Origin: DATLNF01 sp963765815 | GTDB lineage: Bacteria > Actinomycetota > Actinomycetes > BP-191 | NCBI GenBank assembly: GCA_963765815.1 | Contig: CAVXXT010000003.1 | Location: 372,001 to 436,000, forward strand | Direction of reading: 5' to 3' | DNA: 64,000 nt | Part shown: in pieces, positions 45,554-55,003 of the stretch | Numbering within the stretch: the stretch's first letter is position 1 | How the letters are laid out: the number at the start of each line of letters is the position of its first letter | Translations under genes and position numbers: made by a program | Notes under the pieces: generated by a model | Told to the model about the DNA's origin: nothing | The model's database searches: none | The model's input: only the letters and a program-made list of their open reading frames with translations

Positions 45554-48500
45554 TCAGCTCCCGGTTGCCGCGGCGAGCTGTTGTGCGAACGAGTCGGCCA
45601 GACCGGCCGGTGCCTGCAGATCCGCGAGCAGTTGTACGACGACGTCACGCGCGTCCGGTGATGCGGGCGTGTTGGCGCGCACGCCGGCCTCGATCTGCCA
45701 GGTCATCGCCCGCGCCAGCCACACGGTCGCGCCGATCTCACTCCACACCTCGGCGGCGGCACCGAACGACGAGGCCGCCTCCGCCCACTCGCCGCGCAGC
45801 GCGCTGCGCAGCGCCGCGCTCTCGGCCATCGTCGCGTCGAGCTCCACGCTGCGCTCAGGTGCCGCGCCGATCCGCTGCGACGTCTCCTGACCGCTCAGCA
45901 GCTGCGCCTGCTCGAGGCAGGCGGCCGCGAGGCCGCCGTGCTGCGGCGTGTCATGGCGCCGAGCCGCGTCGAGCGCCTCGGCGAGGAGGTCCACCGAGGC
46001 AGCCGCATCGCGCCCGAGCATCGCGCGTGCGACGTCTACCCGGACCGGAAGCGCATAGAGGCCGTTTCCGTCTCGCTCCAACGCGTCTATCGACGTTCTG
46101 CCCAGCGCGAGGGCCTGATCCCACGTTCCCGAGTCGCGCGCGAGAACGACCTCGGTCAGGTCAGCGTCGCGGCTGCTGCCGCCCATCTCACCGAGGAGCG
46201 CCCGCGCGTCGGCCACATGCTGTGAGGCGATGGCAGGTCGACGCTGGAGCAGCTTCGGACGCGCGGAGAACAGGAGCGCCAACGCACGGAATCGGCGTAG
46301 GGCCAGCCGATCAGCGAGGAGGCTGGCCTCCCGACTGAGGATGACGTTCTCCTCGGCGAGGCCGAGCGCTGAGGTGGCCTCCAACTGGCAGATAAGCGAG
46401 TCGACCGTGATCCGGACGGCCCCGATCGACTCGGCATCTGCATACGCGAGCGCCGCGAGCTCGACCGCCCGACGTCGCTCCCCGCGATTCTGCGCCATGA
46501 ATGCGGCGGAACGGCGAAGGGACGCTCTGATGCGGATGTCGACGTCGAGGTCCGACGCCGCTTCCGCAGCCCCGTACCACTTTCGGTAGGCCGGACCGCC
46601 CTCCATCGTCAGCTCGTAGCTGAGCTCGGCGGCGACCTCGCGCTGACCCGCCAGGTCTCCGAGTTCTTCATACGCAGCGTGCGCGTCGTGCAGCCCGGCG
46701 AGGAAGCGCCGCCGATCGGCGAGGCGATGGTTCGACGCCTCGTAGCGGAGGCCTTCAGCGGCACCAGACAGGTCACCAGCCGCTCGAAGCAGGGCGATTG
46801 ACTCCGCGAAGACGGGAGCGGCGGCGTCAACCCGACTGAGGCTGGTGAGCGCCCGCGCCCGTGCGAGCAGCGCACGACCGCGGGTGAGCGGTCGCAGTTC
46901 CCCGGCAAGCTGCTCACCCGCCGATGCGTCGTCGATCGCGCCCGGGAAGTCGCCGAGCTCTACCCGCACCCGGGCGCGGCAGGTCGACAGCTCCGCGCGC
47001 CGCGTGTCGTCGAAGCACTCGGGCGCCGCGTCGACGATCGCGGCCGCTCTCTCGAGCGCAGCCGCCGCCAACCGAGGATTGGCGGAGACAAGAGCGTCAG
47101 CGTGCCGACCGAGCGCTCCGACCGCTGAGCGAGCGAGCGCACAGTCGGGAGCACCATCGGCGGCCAACTCGGTCCGCGCCAGCTCCCACGCACTCGAGTA
47201 GTGGTGCGCCAGTGCGCCGAGCGGAACATCGTTGTCATGCCGTGCATCGTCGTCGAGCCAACGGGCGAGGGACAGGTGCGCCGCTGAGCGCCGGCGCCGG
47301 GTCAGCGACTCGTACGCGACGTCACGGATCAGCGCGTGCTTGAACGTGAACTCCGCCGCGCGGGCGACCAGGCTCGCGGAGCTTCGCCGTACGAGGCCGC
47401 GCTGCTCAAGCCGCCCCAGCACAGCGCGGGCATCGCGATCGGACTCCAGATCGTCCAGCCACTCCGCCCAGACCGCGTCGCCCCCGACGGAAGCCTCCTG
47501 CAACAACGTCCGCTCGTCGGGCGGCAGGGCGTCGAGTCGAGCGGCGATGAACTGGCGCATCGAGTTGGGGATCTCCTCGACGGAGTCCGGCGCCACGATG
47601 ATCGCGTCCTGCGACACGACGACATGACCTGCCTCGACGAGATGCGCCGCGCACTCCTCGAGGAACAGCGGGTTGCCGCCGGCGCGATGCAGCAGCGCCG
47701 TCGCCGTCGCTTCCGGCAACGGTGCGCCGAGAACGCCGGTGAGCAGCTCGCGCATCTCGGCGTCCTCGAGCGGTCCCAGCACGAAGGTCCGGACGTCGGT
47801 CGCCTCGATCTCCGGACGGGCCAGGGCGACGACGACGATCGGGAGCGCGGCCGCGCGCCGCTCGAGCTCGGTCAACACACGACGGGACTCGGGGGTCGCG
47901 AGGTGCAGGTCGTCCGCGATCACGACCACGGGTCGGTCGTCCGCCAGCGGTCGCAGGAACGCGAGCAGGCGGGTCACCATCGACTCGACCGCGAGCGGAT
48001 CTCCCGGATCGGCGCCGGGTGGCCCAGAGGCGATCGCCGACCACGGCGAGAGCGGGTCCTCGTCGAAGGGCGTGCAGCCGCTCGTGAGGACCGTCACGTC
48101 GTCGTAGCTGCCGACCCACTCCATCGCCAGCCGGGACTTGCCGTAACCGGCGTCGCCCAGCACCAGAGCCGTTCGGGCGCGCTTCGTCCGGCGAGCCTCG
48201 TCGAGAACGACGTCGAGCCCGCGCAGCACGTCGACCCGCCCGACGAATCCCGACTGGAGGGAAATGGCCCGCCGCCCGGCCACCGCGTCCGCGCGGATGC
48301 CGGTCGCCCGGCAGACCGGCACCGGCTCGACGATCCCGCGGATCTGGCTCGGCGTCGGCTCCGAGTAGTCGATCGCCCGCTGCGTGAGCTCGACCGTGCG
48401 CGGGCCGACGCAGATCTCACCGGCACCGGCCACTCCGCACAGCCGCGACGCGACGTTCACCGCGTCACCGGCGATCGAGAGCTCGTCGAGTCCCAAGCCG

Positions 48501-48868
48501 GTCCAGACGACGACCTCGCCGGTGTTGATCCCGACGTGAACACCGGGGAGGTTCAGGCTGGTGCGCGACGCGATCTCGCTGAACTTCGCGAGCAGCCCGA
48601 AGGCCGCGCGCACCGCCCGCTCGGCGTCGTCCTCATGGGCCAGCGGTGCGCCGAACACGGCCATGAAACCGTCGCCCTGGATGCTCGGCACAGTGCCGCC
48701 GAACGACTCGGCCACCGACCGCAGTGCGCGCATCGCGGGACGCACGACGTCGTGCACGTCCTCCGGGTCGAGTCGTGAGCAGAGAGCCGTGTAGCCGGAG
48801 AGATCGGCGAACAGCACCGTGACGAGCCGACGCTCGGGCGCGGCCTCCGCGCGCTCGGCGGGAACCAT
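45554..48868 (-). CDS. Class III adenylate/guanylate cyclase fused to AAA ATPase and TPR-like domain
   Basis: About 1,104 residues from ATG 48868 (TTG 48871 also possible). The cyclase domain (about 15-185) has metal Asp residues in VLFADLSGYTALC and SIQGDGFMAVFG, and DAVNVASRLC with the transition-state Asn/Arg. An STAND/AAA ATPase follows: Walker A VLGDAGYGKSRLA (about residue 240) and Walker B-like VVVIADDLHLA. The last 500 residues are helical TPR-like repeats. There is no C-terminal LuxR HTH. Such proteins probably couple ligand or protein binding to cNMP production. No frame break over 3.3 kb. Confidence 0.9.
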   Translation of the reverse strand: MVPAERAEAAPERRLVTVLFADLSGYTALCSRLDPEDVHDVVRPAMRALRSVAESFGGTVPSIQGDGFMAVFGAPLAHEDDAERAVRAAFGLLAKFSEIASRTSLNLPGVHVGINTGEVVVWTGLGLDELSIAGDAVNVASRLCGVAGAGEICVGPRTVELTQRAIDYSEPTPSQIRGIVEPVPVCRATGIRADAVAGRRAISLQSGFVGRVDVLRGLDVVLDEARRTKRARTALVLGDAGYGKSRLAMEWVGSYDDVTVLTSGCTPFDEDPLSPWSAIASGPPGADPGDPLAVESMVTRLLAFLRPLADDRPVVVIADDLHLATPESRRVLTELERRAAALPIVVVALARPEIEATDVRTFVLGPLEDAEMRELLTGVLGAPLPEATATALLHRAGGNPLFLEECAAHLVEAGHVVVSQDAIIVAPDSVEEIPNSMRQFIAARLDALPPDERTLLQEASVGGDAVWAEWLDDLESDRDARAVLGRLEQRGLVRRSSASLVARAAEFTFKHALIRDVAYESLTRRRRSAAHLSLARWLDDDARHDNDVPLGALAHHYSSAWELARTELAADGAPDCALARSAVGALGRHADALVSANPRLAAAALERAAAIVDAAPECFDDTRRAELSTCRARVRVELGDFPGAIDDASAGEQLAGELRPLTRGRALLARARALTSLSRVDAAAPVFAESIALLRAAGDLSGAAEGLRYEASNHRLADRRRFLAGLHDAHAAYEELGDLAGQREVAAELSYELTMEGGPAYRKWYGAAEAASDLDVDIRIRASLRRSAAFMAQNRGERRRAVELAALAYADAESIGAVRITVDSLICQLEATSALGLAEENVILSREASLLADRLALRRFRALALLFSARPKLLQRRPAIASQHVADARALLGEMGGSSRDADLTEVVLARDSGTWDQALALGRTSIDALERDGNGLYALPVRVDVARAMLGRDAAASVDLLAEALDAARRHDTPQHGGLAAACLEQAQLLSGQETSQRIGAAPERSVELDATMAESAALRSALRGEWAEAASSFGAAAEVWSEIGATVWLARAMTWQIEAGVRANTPASPDARDVVVQLLADLQAPAGLADSFAQQLAAATGS

Positions 48869-48880
48869 CAAGGGTGGTGA

Positions 48881-49462
48881 TCAGTCGATGACGGCTGGCT
48901 CGACGTCGAGCGGCCGGACGGCGAACGCGGCGCGCAGGCGAGCCACCTCACGGATCGCCGCGGCGTCGTCGACCGCCTGGGCGAGCAGCTCGCAGTCGGT
49001 CGCGCCGAATTCGACGAGCAGCAGGTTCGGGTCAGCCATCCGCCCGATCGCGGTGACTCCGCCGGTCATGGCGAGCTGCTCGCGCACGCCCTCGCGATCG
49101 CCGCGCCACACGTGTACCTGCGCCATCGCGAAGTACGTCGCCTTCAGCCCCCAGCTCGGCTCGGCTGACCCGATGCAGTTGTAGTCGATCTGGCCGGTCG
49201 CCGGGTTGATGCAGTTGACCGGGATGTTCCCGGCCATCGGCGTCATGTCGCGCGACTCCTCGACGGAGACCAGCACCTCGATGCCGCCGGGAGACACCGC
49301 GCCGACTCGCTCGGTGAGGTCGCGCAGGTCCGCGATCGTCTCGGCCGAGAAGGCGGCGTACGCCGCGAAGCTGCCGGTCGTGCGCACGCTGAACCGGCAC
49401 AGCTCGGCCAGCACCGAGTCGGTCTCGTCGTCGGTCTTGCTCAAGGTCAGGTACGCGTCCAC
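48881..49462 (-). CDS. Protein of unknown function
   Basis: 193 residues from GTG 49462 with GGAGGG upstream. It begins MDAYLTLSKTDDETDSVLAE and contains SVRTTGSFAAYAAFSAETIA, SVEESRDMTPMAGNIPVNC and PATGQIDYNCIGSAEPSWG. No signal peptide or membrane helix. It ends 12 nt before the cyclase-ATPase start, same strand, so the two are probably co-transcribed. I do not recognise the family; it may be a partner or sensor for the cyclase. Confidence 0.6.
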   Translation of the reverse strand: MDAYLTLSKTDDETDSVLAELCRFSVRTTGSFAAYAAFSAETIADLRDLTERVGAVSPGGIEVLVSVEESRDMTPMAGNIPVNCINPATGQIDYNCIGSAEPSWGLKATYFAMAQVHVWRGDREGVREQLAMTGGVTAIGRMADPNLLLVEFGATDCELLAQAVDDAAAIREVARLRAAFAVRPLDVEPAVID

Positions 49463-49539
49463 CCGGGTTCCCTCCGGTCGGCGATCACGAATCCGGGTGA
49501 GTCTTTCCGGCAATTCGGACAGGGGCAAGGATCGCCGCG

Positions 49540-50226
49540 CTATTGGTCGGAGTCTGTCGGCCACCCGACATCGACCACGATCGGCCGGTGGTCGCTTGCG
49601 CGGGCGACCGCGTCGGACTCGAGCACTTCGCAGGAGGCGAGAGTCAGCCGGGGGTCGACGAACACCGCGTCGATCCGCCGGCGCGGCTGCGTCGTGCTGA
49701 ACGTCCGTCCGGTGCCGTGCCCCGCCGTGAGCCACGCGTCCTGCAGCCCGGCTGACAGCCGCAGCCAGGCCGGGAAGGTGTCGGTCTCGTTCACGTCGCC
49801 GGCCAGCACCATCGGAAGGCTGTTCTCCCGCATCCGGGCCACGATCATCCGCGCATGATCCTCGCGCTCGCCCAGCGAGAGGCCGAGGTGGAACGTCGCG
49901 ACCTGCACCCGCGCACCGCCGACCTCGACGACCGCTCGAGCGAGACCGCGGCGGTGCCGCCACGGCGTCCACGGGAGCGGCTCGCGCATCGCTGCCACGA
50001 CCCGCAGCTGCGACGAGGCGAGGATCGTCAGCGCGCCGACCGGCGGTCCTGCGGTCGCGACCGTCAGCCCGCAGTCACGCGCCAGGCGGGAGGCGCGGTA
50101 CGACGACAGCACCCGCGGCGACTCCTGCAGGCACACCAGATCCGGCTTCACGGACGTGATGACGGCCACGACGTCATCGCGCGAGTCGCGGAGCGACCGG
50201 ACATTCCAGGACAGGAGCCGGATCAC
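49540..50226 (-). CDS. Endonuclease/exonuclease/phosphatase family protein
   Basis: 228 residues, GTG 50226 overlapping the arcC stop (GTGA). EEP-fold motifs: LLSWNVRSLRDSRDDVV (metal Asn), DLVCLQESPR (metal Glu), VQVATFHLGLSLGEREDHAR (catalytic His), MVLAGDVNETDTFPAWLRLS (Asp-x-Asn) and the final RASDHRPIVVDV. Substrate could be DNA, a phospholipid headgroup or a nucleotide; not decidable here. Confidence 0.88.
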   Translation of the reverse strand: MIRLLSWNVRSLRDSRDDVVAVITSVKPDLVCLQESPRVLSSYRASRLARDCGLTVATAGPPVGALTILASSQLRVVAAMREPLPWTPWRHRRGLARAVVEVGGARVQVATFHLGLSLGEREDHARMIVARMRENSLPMVLAGDVNETDTFPAWLRLSAGLQDAWLTAGHGTGRTFSTTQPRRRIDAVFVDPRLTLASCEVLESDAVARASDHRPIVVDVGWPTDSDQ

Positions 50227-51155
50227 GGCACGATCTGCGTTCCCGCGCTGCCGGTCACCGCGTCAGTGACGCTGACCAGGTCGGTGATGACGGCCCGACC
50301 GGCGGAGCCCTCGACGAAGTCGCAAGCGGCCGAGATCTTCGGCCCCATCGAGCCCTCGGGGAACTCCCCTGCCGCCAGCAGCTCCCGCGCCTCGGCGACG
50401 GTGAGGCGGCCAAGTAGACGGGCGTCCGGCGTGCCGAAGCGGACCTGCACCGCGGCGACGTCGGTGCAGATCGCGAGGACGTCGGCGCCGACCAGCGCAG
50501 CAAGGCACGCTGCGGTGCGGTCCTTGTCCACCACGGCGTCGACACCCCGCAGCCGGTCCTCTTCCTCGACGACCGGCACTCCCCCGCCGCCGGACGCGAT
50601 GACCACGTGGCCCGCGGCGATCACCTGCCGCAGCGGCTCCTCTTCGACGATGCGCTGCGGCAGCGGCGAGGCGACGACGCGCCGCCACCGACCGCCGCCC
50701 TGATCGGTGAAGACATAGCCCGTCTCGTGCGCGATGCGCTCGGCGGTCGCGGCGTCGTACGCCGGCCCGACCGGCTTGGTCGGCCGCCGGAAGGCGGGGT
50801 CGCGACCGTCGACCACCACCTGGGTGACCAGGCACAGCACCGGGATGCGGCGACCGCGCTCCCGCAGCGCGTTGTCCAGCGACTGCGCGATCAGGTAGCC
50901 GATCTGCCCCTGGCTCTCCGCGCCGCAGACATCCATCGGCATCGGCGGGATCGCCGGCGCCGCGGCCTCCTGCTGCAGCAGGATCCGGCCGATCTGCGGG
51001 CCGTTGCCGTGCGTGACGACGAGACCGACGCCGGCCTCGACCAGTCCGGCCAGGTGGCCGGTGGCGGTCGCGAGCGCCGCCCGCATCTCCTCCACCGACC
51101 CGGTCGCGCCGGCCGGCGACAGCGCGTTGCCGCCCAGCGCCACCACGACTCTCAT
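50223..51155 (-). CDS. arcC: Carbamate kinase ArcC
   Basis: 310 residues. MRVVVALGGNALSPAGATG, VVTHGNGPQIGRILLQQEA, PMPMDVCGAESQGQIGYLI, VVASPLPQRIVEEE, IASGGGGVPVVEE and VVDKDRTAACLAALVGAD are diagnostic. It makes ATP and carbamate from carbamoyl phosphate. No arcA or arcB lies in the window. The TIGR00300 gene at 44-45 kb is another possible arginine/ornithine enzyme nearby. It lies 11 nt downstream of the glucokinase. Confidence 0.94.
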   Translation of the reverse strand: MRVVVALGGNALSPAGATGSVEEMRAALATATGHLAGLVEAGVGLVVTHGNGPQIGRILLQQEAAAPAIPPMPMDVCGAESQGQIGYLIAQSLDNALRERGRRIPVLCLVTQVVVDGRDPAFRRPTKPVGPAYDAATAERIAHETGYVFTDQGGGRWRRVVASPLPQRIVEEEPLRQVIAAGHVVIASGGGGVPVVEEEDRLRGVDAVVDKDRTAACLAALVGADVLAICTDVAAVQVRFGTPDARLLGRLTVAEARELLAAGEFPEGSMGPKISAACDFVEGSAGRAVITDLVSVTDAVTGSAGTQIVP

Positions 51156-51166
51156 GCGTGGTGAGA

Positions 51167-52126
51167 CTAGGCGTCGGAGAGGTCGCGGCGGGCGAGATCG
51201 GCCGCGCCGACCAGGCCCGCTTCGTTGCCCAGCGTCGCGACTCTCATCTGCGCGTGCGGCCGGTGCGGGCCACCGGTGAGTCGCGTGGCGTACGCCGCCC
51301 TGGCCGGCGCCAGCAGCAGCTCCCCCGCGTCGGCGACACCGCCACCGACGACGAAGACGCCCGGGTCGAGCAGCGCGGCGAGCATGGCGAGGCCGTCACC
51401 GAGCCACCGCCCCACCTCGGCGAAGCACTCCAGCGCCACCGGGTCGTCGGCCTCGGCCGCGGCGGTGACGTCGCGACCGCTGATCGCGGTCGCGTCCCCT
51501 CCAGCGAGGGAGAGCAGGTGCGCAGCGCGGTCCGGCTCCGCGGCAGCCCGCTCGCGCGCGAGCCGCACCAGTGCGTTGCCGCTCGCGTACTGCTCCCAGC
51601 AGCCACGCTGTCCGCAGCCGCACGGCAGGCCGTCCCGGACGACGGTCATGTGCCCGGCCTCGCCGGCCATGCCGAACGTCCCGCGGTAGACCTCGCCACT
51701 CACGACGATGCCGGTGCCGATGCCGGTGCCCGCGGTGACCAGCACCACGTCGTCGATGCCGCGTGCCGCGCCGAACCGGAGCTCGGCCCAGGCGCCGGCG
51801 TTGGCGTCGTTCTCCACGACGACGGGCAGGCCGACCAGCTCGGCGACCCGGTCTCGCAGCGGCTCCTCGCGCCAGGCCAGGTTGGGTGAGAACACGACGG
51901 TGGCGCGGTCCGCGCTGATCCAGCCGGCCGCCCCCAGTCCGACGGCGACGACGTCGGCGTACGACGACCGCAGCTCGGACACGACCTCGGCGATGACCGA
52001 CTCGGTCCGTCCGGGCGACTGGCTCGGCGTGTCCCGGCGCGTGGCGGCGAGCACCCGCCCGTCGACGTCCACGACCCCGGCCGCGATCTTGGTCCCGCCG
52101 ACGTCGACGCCGATCGCGAGGGTCAC
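51167..52126 (-). CDS. glk: ROK-family glucokinase
   Basis: 319 residues from GTG 52126, which overlaps the upstream stop (GTGA). ROK motifs: LAIGVDVGGTKIAAGVVDVDG (ATP), VVENDANAGAWAELRFGAA, VTAGTGIGTGIVVSGEVYRG, GEAGHMTV and the zinc motif CGCGQRGCWEQYASG. It phosphorylates glucose. The position among plsC- and ArsA-type genes matches Streptomyces glkA, which also mediates carbon catabolite repression there. Confidence 0.94.
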   Translation of the reverse strand: MTLAIGVDVGGTKIAAGVVDVDGRVLAATRRDTPSQSPGRTESVIAEVVSELRSSYADVVAVGLGAAGWISADRATVVFSPNLAWREEPLRDRVAELVGLPVVVENDANAGAWAELRFGAARGIDDVVLVTAGTGIGTGIVVSGEVYRGTFGMAGEAGHMTVVRDGLPCGCGQRGCWEQYASGNALVRLARERAAAEPDRAAHLLSLAGGDATAISGRDVTAAAEADDPVALECFAEVGRWLGDGLAMLAALLDPGVFVVGGGVADAGELLLAPARAAYATRLTGGPHRPHAQMRVATLGNEAGLVGAADLARRDLSDA

Positions 52127-52455
52127 CGGATGTCGATCCGCTCCACGGTCGGCGCACCCTCGGGCCGGGACCAGCCGCCGTCGTGATGCTCGAACGTCGT
52201 GCTCACGGCGCGCATCAGCGCGGTGACCGCGCCGGACAGGTGCTCGAACACGTCCGGTCGCGCACCTCGTACCTTCGCCAGCAGCTGGCACAGCGGGCAG
52301 ATCGCGCACTCCGGCCCGACGTGCGGCTCGTGTCCGGAGTGCTCGCCGGGCGCCGGCTCGCCGTGCGACTCGCGCCACCACTGCTGCGCCGCGGCGAACA
52401 GCTTCGCCGCCTCCTCGCCGAGGTCACCGACCGGCTCGCGAGCGCTCTCGGTCAC
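52123..52455 (-). CDS. Small Cys-motif protein (DUF5304-like)
   Basis: About 110 residues. GTG 52455 makes a GTGA overlap with the ArsA stop, in line with this operon's habit; ATG 52467 is an alternative. The middle holds GPECAICPLCQLLAKVRGA, a CxxCxxC-type motif, followed by FEHLSGAVTALMRAVSTTF. This matches small actinobacterial proteins between ArsA and glucokinase genes. Metal binding is possible; role unknown. Confidence 0.7.
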   Translation of the reverse strand: MTESAREPVGDLGEEAAKLFAAAQQWWRESHGEPAPGEHSGHEPHVGPECAICPLCQLLAKVRGARPDVFEHLSGAVTALMRAVSTTFEHHDGGWSRPEGAPTVERIDIR

Positions 52456-53642
52456 GTCGACATCCACTGGTCAGGGTCCGGCACGAACGCGATCCGCAGG
52501 CTGCCGTCGACCAGCTCCGCACCCTCGACGGTGCACCGGCGCAGCACGCTCGGCAGCGACAGCACCCGGCGATGCGCGCCAACAGTCACGACCAGCTCGT
52601 CGCCGCGCCGCGACAGCTGCAGATCGCGCTTGTCGGCCAGCGGCAGCGAGAGGACGAGCGTGAACCGCGCGTTGCCCTCACGTTCGACGGTCATCTGCTC
52701 GGTCGCGTCGGGCAGGCCGAACACGTCGGCGTCGCCGTAGGCCTCGGCAGCGAACGCGGCCAGCTCCTCGGGCCCGATCGGCTCCCCCGCGCGGTACGGC
52801 GAGCGGTAGACCGGCAGCCCCGCGAACGACTCGTCGACCTCGGCGAGCACGGCGTTCTGCGCGGCCACCCAGCCCGCGCGCCACGCGTCGTCGCCGCCGG
52901 CCGGGAAGACCCGGTTGGCGATGACGCCGTCGACGCGGTAGCCGTAGAGCGAGAGCGTCGTCAACGTCCGGCGGGCCTCCGCGAGGACGACCGCCTCCGG
53001 CGTCAGGACGAGGCGGATCGACGACGTCGTCGGGTCGGTGAGCACCGCCCGCACCGCGCCCAGCTCGGCGTGCAGCCGCGTCACCGCGTCGAACACCGAG
53101 TCCTGCGGCAGAGGCAGCCCGCCGGCACGGCCGAGCACCGGTCGCAGCGTCCGCACGAGCCGACGCTCGACCGGGAAGACCCGGTCCATGTACCAGTTCA
53201 GCGCCTCCGGCAGAGCCAGCAGCCGCAGCGTCTCGGCGGTCGGCGCGCAGTCGACGACCAGCAGGTCCCACGGGCCCTCGGTGATCTGCCGTCGCACCTC
53301 GAGCAGCGCGAGGACCTCCTCCGCGCCCGGCAGGACGGTCAGCTCCTCGGCCTCCATCGGGTCGACGCCGGCGCGGCCGAGCAGCGTGACGAGGTACTCC
53401 TGCACCTCACGCCAGGTCTGCTCGAAGCGCTGCTGCGCGTCGACCTGCTGGCCGTAGAGCCCGGTGTCGATCTCGGTCGGCGACGACCCCAGGGGTACGC
53501 CGACCGCGTCGGCGAGGGAGTGCGCGCTGTCCGTCGACAGAACCAGCGTCTTGAGCCCGCGGTTGGCTGCCAGCGTCGCCGTCGCCGCAGCCGCCGTCGT
53601 CTTGCCGACGCCGCCCTTGCCGGTGAAGAGGAGGACGCGCAT
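52452..53642 (-). CDS. ArsA-family ATPase
   Basis: 396 residues. Walker A FTGKGGVGKTTAAAATATL, switch LVLSTDSAHSLADAVGVPL, VVDCAPTAETLRLLALPEAL, and a C-terminal alpha-crystallin-like end (FTLVLSLPLADKRDLQLSRR). This is the Get3/ArsA class found conserved in actinobacteria (Rv2184c-like). No arsenic genes are near, so a role in protein or envelope handling is more likely than arsenite export. Start overlaps the SRPBCC stop. Confidence 0.92.
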   Translation of the reverse strand: MRVLLFTGKGGVGKTTAAAATATLAANRGLKTLVLSTDSAHSLADAVGVPLGSSPTEIDTGLYGQQVDAQQRFEQTWREVQEYLVTLLGRAGVDPMEAEELTVLPGAEEVLALLEVRRQITEGPWDLLVVDCAPTAETLRLLALPEALNWYMDRVFPVERRLVRTLRPVLGRAGGLPLPQDSVFDAVTRLHAELGAVRAVLTDPTTSSIRLVLTPEAVVLAEARRTLTTLSLYGYRVDGVIANRVFPAGGDDAWRAGWVAAQNAVLAEVDESFAGLPVYRSPYRAGEPIGPEELAAFAAEAYGDADVFGLPDATEQMTVEREGNARFTLVLSLPLADKRDLQLSRRGDELVVTVGAHRRVLSLPSVLRRCTVEGAELVDGSLRIAFVPDPDQWMST

Positions 53643-54085
53643 CAGGACCCGGAGCCCGCTTCCACGCGCTTCTTCAGCTCCTTGAGGGCGGTGTCCATGA
53701 TGACCTTCTCGGCCTTGCGCTTGAACATGCCCAGCATCGGGATGCCGAGGTCGACGACCAGGTTGTAGGTCACCTCGGTCGTGCCGTCGCCGAGCTCATT
53801 CAGCGCGTAGGAGCCGTCGTTCTGCTTGAGCGTGCCCTTGATGACCTTCCACTCGACCAGGTCGTCACCGTGCCAGGTGTAGCCGAGGTCGTACTCCGCC
53901 TTCACGACGCCGGCGTCGAGCACCCAGTGCACGACCTTGCCGCGGCCGTCGGCACCGGTCTCGACGACCGAGATGCTCTTGATGAAGCCGGCCCATTCCG
54001 GGTAGCGGTCGAAGTCGGCGATCACCGCCATGATCTCGCTCTTCGGCGCCTCGATGGTGATCGTGGACGTCGCCTTGTCGGCCAT
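53642..54085 (-). CDS. SRPBCC / polyketide cyclase-like lipid-binding protein
   Basis: 147 residues from ATG 54085 (an upstream ATG at 54106 is in frame). It has the START-like pattern ITIEAPKSEIMAVIADFDRY, PEWAGFIKSISVVE, and the C-terminal helix KAEKVIMDTALKELKKRVE. It corresponds to Rv2185c-type proteins next to ArsA. A hydrophobic ligand is likely; identity unknown. Confidence 0.88.
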   Translation of the reverse strand: MADKATSTITIEAPKSEIMAVIADFDRYPEWAGFIKSISVVETGADGRGKVVHWVLDAGVVKAEYDLGYTWHGDDLVEWKVIKGTLKQNDGSYALNELGDGTTEVTYNLVVDLGIPMLGMFKRKAEKVIMDTALKELKKRVEAGSGS

Positions 54086-54147
54086 CGCTGCCTCGAGCTC
54101 CTTCACACTGCGTACGAGCGGGTGGGACAGAGGGGAAGGCTACTGCC

Positions 54148-54912
54148 TCACCACTCGACGGCGTACGGCGTGCCGTGGCCGCGGAAGTGCCCGACGTTGA
54201 CGCACTCGGTCCGGCCGATCGTCACGCGGTCGACCACCGGGTTGTGCACGTGGCCGAACAGGCACAGGTCCGGCTGCGTCGCGCGGATCGCCTCGAGGAC
54301 AGCCACGCTCCCGCGCTCGTGGCGGTCGGCCAGCCGGTCGTAGACCAGCTCGTCGAGCTGCGGCGGGATGTGGCAGCACAGCACGTCGACCTTGCCGACG
54401 GCGGCGACCTTCGCGGCGTACTCCTCGTCGGAGATCTCCATCGGCGTGCGCATCGGCGTCTGCAGCCCGCCGCCGACGAAGCCGAAGGTGCGTCCGCCGA
54501 TCTCGACGACCTCGCCGTCGAGCAGCGTGATGCCATCTCTCAGATAATCAGGAAAGAGGTGTGGCAGGTCGACGTTGCCGTAGGTGAGGTACGTCGGCGT
54601 CGGGAACGCGGCGAACATCTCGGCGTACTGCGCGCGGATCGCCTTCTCCATCGTCACCCAGCGGTCGCCGCCGTGCGCCGCCCAGAGCCCCTGGCTGAAG
54701 GTGCGCGCCTCGTCGAAGCGCTTCGCGGTGCGCAGCTCGACGAGCTGGCGGACGGCGTCGACCCCGAACAGGTCGGCCATCAGCCCGCTGTAGTCGGTGT
54801 AGTCGATGAAGTGGATCAGGTCGCCGAGGCAGATCAGGGCGTCGGCGTCGCCGATCGCGCGGCCCAGCGCCTCGGTGGCGCCGTGGACGTCGCTGACGAC
54901 GTGCACCTTCAT
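54148..54912 (-). CDS. Metallophosphoesterase
   Basis: 254 residues from ATG 54912. Calcineurin-like motifs: VHVVSDVHGATEALG (DxH), ICLGDLIHF (GDxx), TYGNVDLPHLF (GNxD in place of GNHD), CCHIPPQLDE and LFGHVHNPVVD (GHxH). It could hydrolyse a phosphodiester or phosphomonoester; substrate not known. It is separated by 91 nt from the histidine kinase on the other strand. Confidence 0.88.
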   Translation of the reverse strand: MKVHVVSDVHGATEALGRAIGDADALICLGDLIHFIDYTDYSGLMADLFGVDAVRQLVELRTAKRFDEARTFSQGLWAAHGGDRWVTMEKAIRAQYAEMFAAFPTPTYLTYGNVDLPHLFPDYLRDGITLLDGEVVEIGGRTFGFVGGGLQTPMRTPMEISDEEYAAKVAAVGKVDVLCCHIPPQLDELVYDRLADRHERGSVAVLEAIRATQPDLCLFGHVHNPVVDRVTIGRTECVNVGHFRGHGTPYAVEW

Positions 54913-55003
54913 GGACTCACCCTACGACGCGGCAGGTTCGCCGCGGGATGCCCGAATCCGGCGTTCTAGCCCGTGGTGGCACCAGGGTGGCTACCGTCGC
55001 TTC

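Noticed and set aside
52452..53642. Arsenic resistance locus from the ArsA homologue
   Set aside because: No arsB, arsC or arsR is near, and the conserved actinobacterial context with the SRPBCC gene points to another role.
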